In this document: in pieces, positions 25,829 through 34,732 of the stretch
Layout of the letters: every line of letters begins with the position of its first letter
How positions within the stretch are numbered: position 1 is the first letter of the stretch
Assembly: GCF_900117415.1 (NCBI RefSeq)
Contig: NZ_FPEI01000005.1
Coordinates: 1,054,001 to 1,118,000, forward strand
Direction of reading: 5' to 3'
Source: Hyphomicrobium sp. CS1BSMeth3
GTDB taxonomy: Bacteria > Pseudomonadota > Alphaproteobacteria > Rhizobiales > Hyphomicrobiaceae
DNA length: 64,000 bases
The notes under the pieces: model-generated
The model's input: only the letters and a program-made list of their open reading frames with translations
Told to the model about the DNA's origin: nothing
Databases searched by the model: none
Program-made: the position numbers and the translations under genes

Positions 25829-27472
25829 ATGCATCCGTATCTCACGCTTCATGATCCCGCGCGCGCGGCTGCCTACTATGCTGGTGGTCTCTGGCAGAGC
25901 GATACATTTTATGGACTGCTTTCACGTCATGCAGAAGCCCGGCCTGAAGCGCTGGCACTTCGGGATGGTCGGCACCAGTTGACATGGGGGCAGCTTCGCG
26001 AGTGGGTCGACGGCGTGGCGGCGGAGCTGCGGACTTACGGTCTGGCAGGCGGCGACCGCATGGCCATCTGGATGTCCAACCGCGCAGAGGCAATCGTAAG
26101 TTTCTTGGCCTGCTCACGAGAAGGGATCGCGTGCAATCCGTCTTTGCACCGAACCTATACGTGCCGTGAGGTCGGCATCTTGCTGGAAAGGCTTTCTTGT
26201 CGTGCGCTGCTGACCGAAAGCGGTTGGGGCGCGGATCGAGATCGGGCGAACTTCGATGCTGTGCTCTCCGGTGTGTCGTCGATAAAGGTCGTGTTCACTC
26301 CGCAATTGTTCCCGCGACCCGGTCCGAACCGAATGCCGCCTTGCGATACTCCGGATAAGGTTACGTATTTGGCCTTCACGTCCGGCACGACCGGAGCACC
26401 TAAGTGCGTCATGCACTCCGACAACACTCTGCTCGCCAACGCGCGTGATCTGGTTCGCGACTGGGGGCACGGTCCGGAGACGGTCATGATGTCGCTTTCC
26501 CCATTGTCTCATCACATCGCTTGGGTGGCTGTAGCGCAATGGTTGCTCACGGGCTGCCGTTTGGTGACCGATGATCCACCCGCTGGCATCAGCCAGCTGG
26601 ACTGGATCATTCAGACAGAGGCGACTTATCTGCTTGGTGTGCCCACGCACGCGATCGATGTGCTGGCCGCACTTGATGCTTCGGGGCAACCAAAGCTTGG
26701 ATCGGTAAAGCTGTTCTACATGGCAGGATCGGCGATCGCGCCATCACTGGCTGAAAGCTTGGTCCAACGAGGCATAACGCCCCAGAATGTGTACGGAATG
26801 ACGGAGAACTCATCTCACCAATACACGCATCCGCTTGATGATCCCGAGATCATTGTAACGACCTGTGGTCGTGGCGGTAGGGCCTATGAGATTTGCCTGT
26901 TTGATCCATCTGATCCCGATCGCCCTGTTCCGCAAGGTGAGGTCGGGGAGATTGGGGGGCGAGGAGCCGCGCTGATGCTCGGTTACTTCGATAATCAGGG
27001 CGCAACAGAACGAAGCTTCAATCGCGACGGCTGGTTCCTCTCCGGCGATCTCGGGGTCGTGGACGAGCACGGAAACCTGCAGGTGCGGGGTCGGCTCAAG
27101 GAAGTGATAATTCGTGGTGGAAGGAACATCTACCCTGCGCACATCGAGAATGCCGCAGCGCGCCATGTCGGCGTTGAGGCAGCGATCTGCTTCCCTATAG
27201 CTGACGATCGGTTGGGAGAGCGTGTGTGCATAGCGATCATAGGCAATGTCAGCGCCACGCAACTGCTCGAGCATTTGGCCACGGAAGGCCTTTCCAAGTA
27301 CGACATGCCGGAGTTTTTCGTGCGCGTTACTTCGTATCCGCTCACGGCAAGCGGCAAGGTCCTCAGACGCTCTCTCGTCGAGATGGTAAGGCGTCGGGAA
27401 CTCGTCCCGGAGCCGCTGCGCATCATTCGATACTCCGTTTCTCAAAGGAGCTCGGCAGAGCAGGTTCACTAG
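25829..27472 (+). CDS. AMP-forming acyl-CoA ligase (cyclohexanecarboxylate-CoA ligase type), copy 1
   Basis: A 547-residue member of the adenylate-forming family. P-loop TSGTTGAPKC is at residue 184, YGMTENSSHQYTHP forms the A5 motif, SGDLGVVDEHG the A7 region and a GKVLRRSL lysine motif closes it. It joins an acid to CoA through an acyl-adenylate. It is clearly paralogous to the ligase at 34733 along its whole length, with the same motif positions. Both resemble AliA-like alicyclic-acid ligases by their opening (TLH-P...YY..G.W). Start set at ATG 25829 to match the paralogue; ATG 25802 and GTG-region starts further up are alternatives. Confidence 0.87.
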   Translation: MHPYLTLHDPARAAAYYAGGLWQSDTFYGLLSRHAEARPEALALRDGRHQLTWGQLREWVDGVAAELRTYGLAGGDRMAIWMSNRAEAIVSFLACSREGIACNPSLHRTYTCREVGILLERLSCRALLTESGWGADRDRANFDAVLSGVSSIKVVFTPQLFPRPGPNRMPPCDTPDKVTYLAFTSGTTGAPKCVMHSDNTLLANARDLVRDWGHGPETVMMSLSPLSHHIAWVAVAQWLLTGCRLVTDDPPAGISQLDWIIQTEATYLLGVPTHAIDVLAALDASGQPKLGSVKLFYMAGSAIAPSLAESLVQRGITPQNVYGMTENSSHQYTHPLDDPEIIVTTCGRGGRAYEICLFDPSDPDRPVPQGEVGEIGGRGAALMLGYFDNQGATERSFNRDGWFLSGDLGVVDEHGNLQVRGRLKEVIIRGGRNIYPAHIENAAARHVGVEAAICFPIADDRLGERVCIAIIGNVSATQLLEHLATEGLSKYDMPEFFVRVTSYPLTASGKVLRRSLVEMVRRRELVPEPLRIIRYSVSQRSSAEQVH

Positions 27473-27496
27473 TCACAAGGATAGTGAGGACAAGGC

Positions 27497-28666
27497 ATGG
27501 AGTTCGCGGCCCTAAACGGCGGAGACACAACTTTCGGAGTAACGGAAGAACAACTGATCATGCGCACGAGCGTGTTAGCGCTACTTGAGCGCGCGTTGCC
27601 GGCCGCAAAGATCGCTGAACTGGACGAAAGCCGCGCTTTTCCGTTCGAAGCCTACCGAGCCCTTGCTGAGGCAGGTTGGATGGGCTTGCCCTATCCCAGC
27701 GAGCTCGGTGGTCTAGGAGGTACTTTTAAAGACCTTACGATCTTCATTGAGGCCGTCTCATACCACAATGCACAGATGGCTTCAGCGTATCTGACTACGG
27801 TCATATACGGTGGCATGCAGATTCGCCACAGTGCCAATCACGATCTTCGCCACCAGATCATGCCGGAGATCGTCAGCGGTCAAAAGAAGCTGGCGTTCTG
27901 CATGACAGAGCCCGGCACAGGCTCGGACGTGAGCGCGGTCAGCACACGCGCGGTTGTCGATGGAGGTGACTTCATCGTCAATGGGCAGAAGACGTACATC
28001 ACATGCGCCCATGTTGCCGACTATTTGGTGGTGGTCGTGAAGACACGCGCTGATGCTGGTCACAAGGGCTTGAGCTTGCTCCTTGTCGATCGTGAAAGCG
28101 CCGGTGTCACCATTCGCCCGCTGAGAGCGCTAGGGCGAAGGATGATCCATACAAATGAAGTGTTCTTTGATTCCGTGCGTGTGCCGCGCACGCGTCTGCT
28201 TTCCGAGCTAGACGGCGGGTGGGCCAACATTATGCGCGGCTTGAGTATCGAGAGGCTGTGCTTGTCCGCGGCAGCCAGTGGCAACTGTCGCAGGATCATT
28301 GCGACTGCCGCCTCGTTTGCGCGCGATCGCGAACAATTCGGCAGACGTATCACCGAGTATCAGGCGATATCTCACAAGCTGGCGGACATGCGAATTCTCG
28401 CCGAAACCGCTCAGGTTCTGTCCTATCGCGTTGCTGAGATGCTTGATGCCGGACTCAACCCTGTGACTGAGACAGCGATCGCCAAGGTCGTCGCCACAGA
28501 GAACAACTTCCGCTGCGCTGACATGGGAATGCAGATCATGGGTGGCGCCGGATACATGATGGACAGCGAGATGCAGATGTATCTGCGCGACTCCCGAGTC
28601 GGCCCCATCGGCGGCGGCACGAGCGAAATCATGCGCAACGTAATTGCCCGTCAGATGCTGGCATAA
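27497..28666 (+). CDS. Acyl-CoA dehydrogenase (isovaleryl-type active site)
   Basis: A 389-residue flavoprotein oxidising acyl-CoA to 2-enoyl-CoA. FAD/substrate motifs are FCMTEPGTGSDVSA and QIMGGAGYMM. At the place of the medium-chain enzyme's catalytic Glu the C-terminus reads IGGGTSEI, with Gly instead. A Glu in the helix LSIERLCLSA (about residue 251) takes the position used by isovaleryl-CoA dehydrogenase, which prefers branched substrates. It lies 24 bp after ligase copy 1 and is followed by the importer genes, so uptake, activation and first oxidation are in one operon. Confidence 0.92.
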   Translation: MEFAALNGGDTTFGVTEEQLIMRTSVLALLERALPAAKIAELDESRAFPFEAYRALAEAGWMGLPYPSELGGLGGTFKDLTIFIEAVSYHNAQMASAYLTTVIYGGMQIRHSANHDLRHQIMPEIVSGQKKLAFCMTEPGTGSDVSAVSTRAVVDGGDFIVNGQKTYITCAHVADYLVVVVKTRADAGHKGLSLLLVDRESAGVTIRPLRALGRRMIHTNEVFFDSVRVPRTRLLSELDGGWANIMRGLSIERLCLSAAASGNCRRIIATAASFARDREQFGRRITEYQAISHKLADMRILAETAQVLSYRVAEMLDAGLNPVTETAIAKVVATENNFRCADMGMQIMGGAGYMMDSEMQMYLRDSRVGPIGGGTSEIMRNVIARQMLA

Positions 28667-28707
28667 GAGGTGGAAGAAGCAAACGATCAACTGGGAGGAA
28701 GAACAAG

Positions 28708-29940
28708 ATGCATATTTCACGCAGAGGCTTCATTGGCGGGACACTCGCTTCAGGAGTTCTGGGCATCCCGGCTCACGCTACGTCCTCCGTCAAAGTCGGC
28801 ATGATGCTGCCGGTGAGTGGCGTGCTCGCTCGATACGCCGCGGAGCAATTTCCTCCGTTCCGCTACATCATCGATAAGATCAATGCGGAGGGTGGAATCA
28901 AGAGCATGGGCGGCGCTCGCATCGAGCTTGTAGTCGCCGACAACGCGAGTACCACGGCGGGTACTGCAAGTGAGGGCCGCCGACTTGTCTCTCAGGAGAA
29001 GGTCAGCCTCATCGTTGGGCCGCTTATCACCACTGAGATGCTGGCTATTACCCCAATCATCGACCAGTACAAGATACCGACCTTATCCATGACCTCTGGC
29101 GGGAGTCGCTCAAAATACTTGTACTCGATCGGCTTCCCGTATGACGAAGGGTATGCTCGACCGCCGGTAGATTTTATCGAGTATTTGGCCAAATCCAAGG
29201 GACGGCCAATCAAAAGAGTTGCGCTCGTCTACTCCAACTACGAGGCAGGCCAGCAGATTGCCAATCTCATGGAGGGCCATCTCAAGGCAAAGGGCTTCGA
29301 GGTCGTGGGCCGCGTGCCGGTCGATCGGACTGCACCGGACCAGACGGCTGCTGTACTCAGAATCCGATCCCTTAAACCTGACGCAGTTACTGGACTCTTG
29401 ATCGCGCGTGACGGTCTGCTGGTGCACAAGGCGCGCTTTGATCTCAACTATCACGATACGACCTTTGTCGGCCCAGGTGCAGGCTACGCGGATCCGCCGC
29501 TCTGGCGCGAGTTAGGTCCCGATGTTGCGAAGGCCGTTCTTACTCGCAACATGTTCGTGATGACGGGCTTTAATGATGATGTCGAGATACCTGCCACCAA
29601 GGCGCTGATGGAGGAACTGCGCGCGGATATGGTGAAGAACAAACAGGAGGGGCCCATCGGGCACTATCAGATCTGGGGTGCGCAAGCTGCTCGTATTGTT
29701 CAGGCGGCGCTTGAACTGGCGGCTTCTAGCGATCCTGAGGCCATTCGTGATGCATTCTCCAAGGTGAGGATTTCGACAGGTCACCCGCATCTCTATGCGC
29801 CACGTAAAGAGATTGCTTTCAACGCAGACAATTTGCTGACTGACTCGAGCGTGCTGTTCACGCAGTGGACCGAGGACGGAAAGCAGCAGACGGTCTGGCC
29901 CGAAGAATTCGCCCGCGTGGAGCCACGGGCCTTCCGATAG
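28708..29940 (+). CDS. Periplasmic substrate-binding protein of a branched-chain-type ABC importer
   Basis: A 410-residue type I periplasmic binding protein (LivK/Peripla_BP_6 group). It starts with a Tat-like signal ISRRGFIGGTLASG, with probable cleavage after PAHA near residue 24. The mature part begins VKVGMMLPVSG as in the family. In Rhodopseudomonas and relatives many such proteins bind aromatic or alicyclic carboxylates rather than amino acids. Being inside a ligase and dehydrogenase operon makes a carboxylic acid the likely ligand. A GGGAGGAAG site precedes the ATG. Confidence 0.9.
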   Translation: MHISRRGFIGGTLASGVLGIPAHATSSVKVGMMLPVSGVLARYAAEQFPPFRYIIDKINAEGGIKSMGGARIELVVADNASTTAGTASEGRRLVSQEKVSLIVGPLITTEMLAITPIIDQYKIPTLSMTSGGSRSKYLYSIGFPYDEGYARPPVDFIEYLAKSKGRPIKRVALVYSNYEAGQQIANLMEGHLKAKGFEVVGRVPVDRTAPDQTAAVLRIRSLKPDAVTGLLIARDGLLVHKARFDLNYHDTTFVGPGAGYADPPLWRELGPDVAKAVLTRNMFVMTGFNDDVEIPATKALMEELRADMVKNKQEGPIGHYQIWGAQAARIVQAALELAASSDPEAIRDAFSKVRISTGHPHLYAPRKEIAFNADNLLTDSSVLFTQWTEDGKQQTVWPEEFARVEPRAFR

Positions 29941-30033
29941 CCGTAGCCATCATTGCGGACAAGGTTTGGGCAGCTTGCCTGTGGCTGTCCAAACGTTCGC
30001 GACTGCAGTTCAGCATTCGATCCAAGGGCAGCA

Positions 30034-30756
30034 ATGACCCCAATTCTTGAAGTCCGTCATGTGACGAAGCGTTTCGGAGGTCTTGTCGCCGTTGATGACG
30101 TAAGCTTCTCCGTTTCCCCTGGCGAAATCCTGTGTGTGATCGGCCCGAACGGTGCGGGAAAGTCAACGCTATTTTCGGTGCTATCGGGTTTCACCCGTCC
30201 TGAGCAGGGGGCAGTCTACTTCTGCGGCAAGGACATTACAGGCCATCAGCCGCATCGTATTGCGCGGATGGGACTGAGCCGAAGCTTCCAGATCGTTCAG
30301 TTCTTTCCGGACATGACGGTCGAGGAAACGATCGTGACTGCGGCCCTGCTGCGCCATCCGCTTCCCGTCGCTATACAGAAGGCCGACACACTTCTGCAGA
30401 TTATGGGGTTACACGAGCAGCGTAACGCCAGCGCAGCAGCCATTCCGATCCAAGGCAAGAAGCGCCTCGAACTCGCCAAGTGTGTTGCGACCGAACCCAA
30501 GCTCATCCTTTTGGACGAGGTGATGGCCGGTCTAACATTGGCCGAAGCCGAGATACCAATACAGATCATTCAAACATTGCGCGACCAGGGCATGACGTTT
30601 GTCCTAGTGGAGCATGTCATGCCGGTAGTGATGAAGCTTGCAGATCGCATTGTGGTTCTGAACTTTGGCAAGTTGCTCGTCGAAGGCAGGCCCGCTGACG
30701 TCGTGCGGGATAAGACCGTCCAAGAAGCCTATCTTGGGGGCGAAGATCATGCTTGA
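30034..30756 (+). CDS. ABC transporter ATP-binding protein, LivG-type
   Basis: A 240-residue nucleotide-binding subunit. Walker A is GPNGAGKST near residue 37 and Walker B LILLDEVMAGL. The signature usually written LSYGxQR is degenerate here: IPIQGKKRLELAKCV keeps only the Gly and the following helix. Residual activity would depend on the partner subunit, which has an intact signature. Start set at ATG 30034 (AAGGGC upstream); a frame from 29953 would add 27 unlikely residues. Its last 8 bp overlap the LivF-type gene. Confidence 0.9.
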   Translation: MTPILEVRHVTKRFGGLVAVDDVSFSVSPGEILCVIGPNGAGKSTLFSVLSGFTRPEQGAVYFCGKDITGHQPHRIARMGLSRSFQIVQFFPDMTVEETIVTAALLRHPLPVAIQKADTLLQIMGLHEQRNASAAAIPIQGKKRLELAKCVATEPKLILLDEVMAGLTLAEAEIPIQIIQTLRDQGMTFVLVEHVMPVVMKLADRIVVLNFGKLLVEGRPADVVRDKTVQEAYLGGEDHA

Positions 30757-31453
30757 ACTGCAGAGTGTTCATGCTGGGTATGACGGCATTGAGGTTCTAA
30801 GCAATGTCTCACTATCTGTCGGCGACGGAGATTATGTCACGCTTCTCGGTGCCAACAACGCCGGCAAGAGCACGCTTGTAAACTGTATCAGTGGTTTGGT
30901 CCGTCCTACCAACGGTCGCATTATCTACAAGGGCAGCGATCTCGTAGGCGTGCCGCCGCACGAAATCACAAGCATGGGGATTTGCCAAGTGCCGGAAGGT
31001 CGGCAGCTGTTTCCCAGCATGACTGTCCTGGAAAATTTGTTGATGGGAGGCATAGCGCCGAACGCCCGTTCCCGGCGGCCTGAGCGGCTTGAGTTTGTCT
31101 TCGAGCTGTTTCCTCGCCTTGCAGAGAGGCGGAAGCAGCAGGCCGGAACCCTTTCTGGCGGCGAGCAGCAAATGGCGGCGATCGGAAGGGCGTTGATCGG
31201 TGGCCCGACATTGCTCGTACTTGATGAGCCGTCGCTCGGCCTTTCGCCGCTGTTCGTGAAAGCGATCTTCGAAGCATTGCGGGGCTTGCATCAAGGTGGC
31301 TTGAGCATCCTGCTTGTTGAGCAGAATCTGAGTGTAGCGCTCCGACATGCGCAACGCGGCTATGTGCTTGAGAGAGGAGAGATCGTCCTCGCTGGCAACA
31401 ATGCAAAGTTGCGTGACGATCCGCACGTGCGCCGTGCCTATTTGGGCCTCTAG
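30749..31453 (+). CDS. ABC transporter ATP-binding protein, LivF-type
   Basis: A 234-residue nucleotide-binding subunit with Walker A GANNAGKST, an intact LSGGEQQ signature and Walker B LLVLDEPSLGL. It pairs with the LivG-type subunit in high-affinity import. The start overlaps the LivG end by 8 bp, and LivH follows after 11 bp, so the genes are tightly coupled. The C-terminus RAYLGL is that of LivF proteins. Confidence 0.93.
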   Translation: MLELQSVHAGYDGIEVLSNVSLSVGDGDYVTLLGANNAGKSTLVNCISGLVRPTNGRIIYKGSDLVGVPPHEITSMGICQVPEGRQLFPSMTVLENLLMGGIAPNARSRRPERLEFVFELFPRLAERRKQQAGTLSGGEQQMAAIGRALIGGPTLLVLDEPSLGLSPLFVKAIFEALRGLHQGGLSILLVEQNLSVALRHAQRGYVLERGEIVLAGNNAKLRDDPHVRRAYLGL

Positions 31454-31464
31454 GACCGAACCAG

Positions 31465-32331
31465 ATGGATCTCAGTATTCTTCCGCAGACTATTGCTCAG
31501 GGTGTGCTTGTTGGAAGCACATACGGGCTCATTGGCCTAAGCATGGGCTTGATGTACAGCGTCAGTGGCGCGATCAGTCTTGCTCAAGGGCACATGGTGA
31601 GTATGAGCATGTATCTCGTGCTCAGCTTGTACACCGGATTGCAACTGGACCCCTATGTCTCGGTGGCGATCACTCTGCCCGTTCTGGCGCTTGCTGGTGC
31701 CGCCCTCTATTGGTTTCTCATCCGGCCGCTGAGCGGCAATGCCATTATGGTGTTTCAGGCATCCTTGGGCCTGATGTTTCTCATCGAGAACGTCTTGCTC
31801 ATGATCTACGGTGGTCAGTTCCACCAGGTGCCGTCGATAGTGAGCAATCGCTTTATAACGTTTGGTGACGCGATGATCATGAAGTTGCCATTGCTCATCG
31901 GCTTTGGCGTTACTGGGGCATTGGCTGGGATCCTCTTTGTCACGCTCGAGTATACAGACTATGGACGCAGCATGCGGGCCGTGCATCAGAATGAACGCTC
32001 AGCTGCCCTAGTCGGCGTCAATGTTCAGAAGGTTCGGTTGTGGGTTTTCGCTATGAGCGGCGCGGTTATCGCGATAGCCGGCGTGTTGCTTGTGCCTTCC
32101 ACGCCCCTGCACCCTGCAGAGGGTCTGAAGTACACCCTCGTGGGGTTGATGCCACTCGTTCTCGCTGGAATGTCCAACTTCTTTGGTATTCTCCTAAGCG
32201 GGGTCATCATTGGTCTCGCAGAGGCAATAGGTACTGTCTATATCAGCGGGGCCATTGGCCTAAGTCTTCCCTACATCATCTTCATTCTCATTCTCATCTT
32301 TAGGCCGCATGGCCTATTCAAGGGGCATTGA
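31465..32331 (+). CDS. ABC transporter permease, LivH-type
   Basis: A 288-residue integral inner-membrane protein with about eight hydrophobic segments and the LivH opening (GVLVGSTYGLIGLSMGLMYSV). It contains the conserved cytoplasmic loop DYGRSMRAVHQNERSAALVGVN, which docks to the ATPases. Together with LivM it forms the channel of the importer. Stop and next start overlap (TGATG). Confidence 0.93.
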   Translation: MDLSILPQTIAQGVLVGSTYGLIGLSMGLMYSVSGAISLAQGHMVSMSMYLVLSLYTGLQLDPYVSVAITLPVLALAGAALYWFLIRPLSGNAIMVFQASLGLMFLIENVLLMIYGGQFHQVPSIVSNRFITFGDAMIMKLPLLIGFGVTGALAGILFVTLEYTDYGRSMRAVHQNERSAALVGVNVQKVRLWVFAMSGAVIAIAGVLLVPSTPLHPAEGLKYTLVGLMPLVLAGMSNFFGILLSGVIIGLAEAIGTVYISGAIGLSLPYIIFILILIFRPHGLFKGH

Positions 32332-33335
32332 TGATGACCGAGCACAACGTCATGCGGGTGATGGGTGTGGCGGCGACCATAGTCGCTGTGGGTGTAGCCG
32401 GCTGGTTCCTGCCTGACTACTATCTCGGGATTGCCGTCAAGGCGCTTATATACATTGGATTGGCGGTCGCCTGGAATCTTATCGGTGGTTTTGCCGGGCA
32501 GCTGTCACTTGGGCACAGTGTGTTCATTGCCATCGGCGCCTTGCTGCCGAGCGCGCTTCTTCTCAAAGAGGGAGTGAACTTCTGGGCCGGTATGGCGATT
32601 GCGGCGATTGTTTCGGCCTTGCTCGGCGCCGTGATCTCCTGGATTGCCTTTCGTTTTCGGCTTGGTCACCTCTACTTTGCTCTGATTACGCTCGCGTTTG
32701 CGGAGCTCGGTTGGTTTGTGATCATCGGCACGGAATATCTCGGAGGTGCGTCTGGCTTCTTCCTAGCAAGCGGTCCAATGAACCTGGCGCGTTTTGAGTT
32801 CGCTACTACGCAGCAATACTTCGTAGTCGCATTCATGGCTGTGCTGGCGGCAATCGGGCTCAGCGCCTGGATATTCCATAGCAAGCTCGGATACTACCTG
32901 CGGGCTATTCGCAACAACGAGGATGCGGCCCAGGCAATCGGCATCAACCTACTGGCCTGCAAAGTTGTCGTCATGGTCATCAGTGCCGCTTTGAGCTCGG
33001 TGATCGGCTCCATCTACGCTCGCTTTTCGGGCTTCGTTGATCCTAACCTGTTTGCTTCGCCTCTGATCATAATCGAGATTGTCTTATTCACGGCAATAGG
33101 CGGAATCGGCACCGTTTGGGGCCCTGTTGTCGGAGCTGGATTGTTAGTGCCGCTCGGGGAGGTGTTGCGTGGCCATCTGGGAAACGCACTGCCCGGACTA
33201 CACCTCGCGATCTATGGATTTCTCATCGTCATAGTGATTCTTGTTATGCCGGGCGGCATCACGCGAGGTGTGGCTTCAATACGCAAGGCCTTGCAGGGGC
33301 TCTTCACGAAGTCGAGGTCCGACGTCCCCGCATAG
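32331..33335 (+). CDS. ABC transporter permease, LivM-type
   Basis: A 334-residue integral membrane protein of the LivM group with the motif LAWNLIGGFAGQLSLGHSVF-like (VAWNLIGGFAGQLSLGHSVF here) and the docking loop RAIRNNEDAAQAIGIN. It completes the importer of five subunits. Start taken as ATG 32331, overlapping the LivH stop; ATG 32334 and TTG 32328 are alternatives. After it comes a 600-bp gap, so it probably ends the first plus operon. Confidence 0.92.
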   Translation: MMTEHNVMRVMGVAATIVAVGVAGWFLPDYYLGIAVKALIYIGLAVAWNLIGGFAGQLSLGHSVFIAIGALLPSALLLKEGVNFWAGMAIAAIVSALLGAVISWIAFRFRLGHLYFALITLAFAELGWFVIIGTEYLGGASGFFLASGPMNLARFEFATTQQYFVVAFMAVLAAIGLSAWIFHSKLGYYLRAIRNNEDAAQAIGINLLACKVVVMVISAALSSVIGSIYARFSGFVDPNLFASPLIIIEIVLFTAIGGIGTVWGPVVGAGLLVPLGEVLRGHLGNALPGLHLAIYGFLIVIVILVMPGGITRGVASIRKALQGLFTKSRSDVPA

Positions 33336-33935
33336 GCGTGCCAGTCGGTGGTCGTGCCGCAGACACTTTGTCCTGCGCCTGCCTGCAACGGAAACAGTTT
33401 GAGTGGATCATTGCGCACGCTATCGCGCCCGCATCTCTGGCACGGTGCTTGCTCCCATGGAGCTGTCAGAAATAGCAGGGCGGATAAAGTTCTCGATGAA
33501 GCATGACGCAAGAGTAGATCGCCACGCAAAGTCGCCCGCCGCTGGTCTACCGTTGCGCAAGGCGGCATATGGGAGATCTCGGCCGTTTGAAGGCGCTCGC
33601 GGGCTTGATCTTGCGACGTCGCTCGCCGAGCCACACATCACCACGCTGCTTGGTGAGGTGCGCGTCCCGGCAGGTCGGCTGAATTGCATAGGTGATGCTG
33701 CCGCTGATCAGCACTTAGTCGATCGCGGCCTCTTCTTTCATCTTTCTGATGCCGGCCGGTCAATTCCTCAGGTCGAATGGGCATCCCTTTTGACGGCGAG
33801 GCGAGCAATCGCCGTTGTCGGACACCAGCAATGGGAGAGCGTGCGCTAGTCGTCTTACCGGAATGGCTTGACCACAGCACGCGGCTGACAACGACGGGTG
33901 AGAGAGAATGAGCGCGAGATGGAGCGGGGAGTTCA
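33336..33935. other. 600-bp gap between the importer and the ring-opening operon
   Basis: No gene is supported. A 148-residue frame (33403-33849) has no ribosome site, no recognisable motif and overlaps a perfect sigma-54 promoter. The stretch downstream of that promoter would form an untranslated leader of about 470 bases. I see no terminator hairpin after the LivM gene. Confidence 0.5.
33438..33453 (+). promoter_or_regulatory. Sigma-54 (-24/-12) promoter of the bad/ali-like operon
   Basis: TGGCAC-GGTGC-TTGCT on the plus strand, an exact consensus match with correct spacing. It lies in the gap before the BadI-like gene and points to it, though 480 bp away. Fourth member of the set together with 23664, 25576 and 45651. 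Confidence 0.65.
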
Positions 33936-34715
33936 ATGCCCTTTGAGACGATTCTCTATGAGGAAGATGGCCCGATTGGCATCATCACACTCAATCGCCC
34001 CGATGATGGCAACATGTTCACAGCGGTCATGTGTCACGAGGTGCGTGATTGTATAAACGATATTCGCCGCGAAACGCGTACGCGCGTGGTCGTGCTGACT
34101 GGTTCGGGCGAGAAGTTCTTTTGCATCGGTGGACGCAAGGAGGGCATGGAGGATACGACACTCTATGCCGGCACGCTGCCGACATTGGACATGTACGAAG
34201 CGATCGAGAAGTTACAGAAGCCGGTGATCGCATCCGTGAACGGATTTGCTGTTGGTGGCGGTAACGTGCTGCAGATGCTCTGCGACTGCACCATCGCCAA
34301 GGAAAGTGCGGTATTCCGCCAGGTCGGGCCTATGATGGGCTCGTTCGATGCGGGCTATGGCACGTGGTATCTGGAAGATCTCGTGGGTAAGAAGCGCGCG
34401 AAGGAGATCTGGTTCCGCAATCCGAAGATCTCGGCTCGCGAGGCGCTCGCGATGGGTCTGATCAATAAGGTCGTACCTGACGCACAGCTCAAGGAGGCCA
34501 CGCGAGAATTCGTACTTGAGATCGCTGAGCGCGGGGCCTTCGCCCTAGCATCCGTGAAGGCGGCGTTCAATGCCCGCCATGGCGGTGTGTCAGGGCTATC
34601 TCGTATGGCTCACGACCTGCTACTGCGGACCTATCTCACAACCGAAGAGAGCAAGGAACTCTCCAAGGCGTTTGCAGGCAAGCGCAAGCCCGACGCATCC
34701 AAGTTCGGCAAATAG
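33936..34715 (+). CDS. BadI-like crotonase (2-ketocyclohexanecarboxyl-CoA hydrolase type, ring opening)
   Basis: A 259-residue crotonase of the MenB/BadI branch, recognised by QVGPMMGSFDAGYGTWYLEDLVG and KRAKEIWFRNPKISAREALAMGL. These are the hallmark text of 2-ketocyclohexanecarboxyl-CoA hydrolase and naphthoate synthase. In Rhodopseudomonas BadI opens the cyclohexane ring of 2-ketocyclohexane-1-carboxyl-CoA to give pimelyl-CoA. FAVGGGNVLQ forms the oxyanion hole. No menaquinone genes are nearby, while AliA-, BadK-, BadH- and AliB-like genes follow directly, so ring cleavage in alicyclic-acid degradation is the best reading. A GGGGAG site precedes the ATG. Confidence 0.82.
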   Translation: MPFETILYEEDGPIGIITLNRPDDGNMFTAVMCHEVRDCINDIRRETRTRVVVLTGSGEKFFCIGGRKEGMEDTTLYAGTLPTLDMYEAIEKLQKPVIASVNGFAVGGGNVLQMLCDCTIAKESAVFRQVGPMMGSFDAGYGTWYLEDLVGKKRAKEIWFRNPKISAREALAMGLINKVVPDAQLKEATREFVLEIAERGAFALASVKAAFNARHGGVSGLSRMAHDLLLRTYLTTEESKELSKAFAGKRKPDASKFGK

Positions 34716-34732
34716 GTCGGGGGAGCTCAGCG

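Noticed and set aside
29953-30033. Upstream extension of the LivG-type gene
   Set aside because: Cys/Arg-rich stretch without family match; ATG 30034 gives the standard MTPILEVRHVTKRFGG opening.
33403-33849. 148-codon plus frame between the LivM-type and BadI-like genes
   Set aside because: No ribosome site, overlaps a perfect sigma-54 promoter, no recognisable domain.
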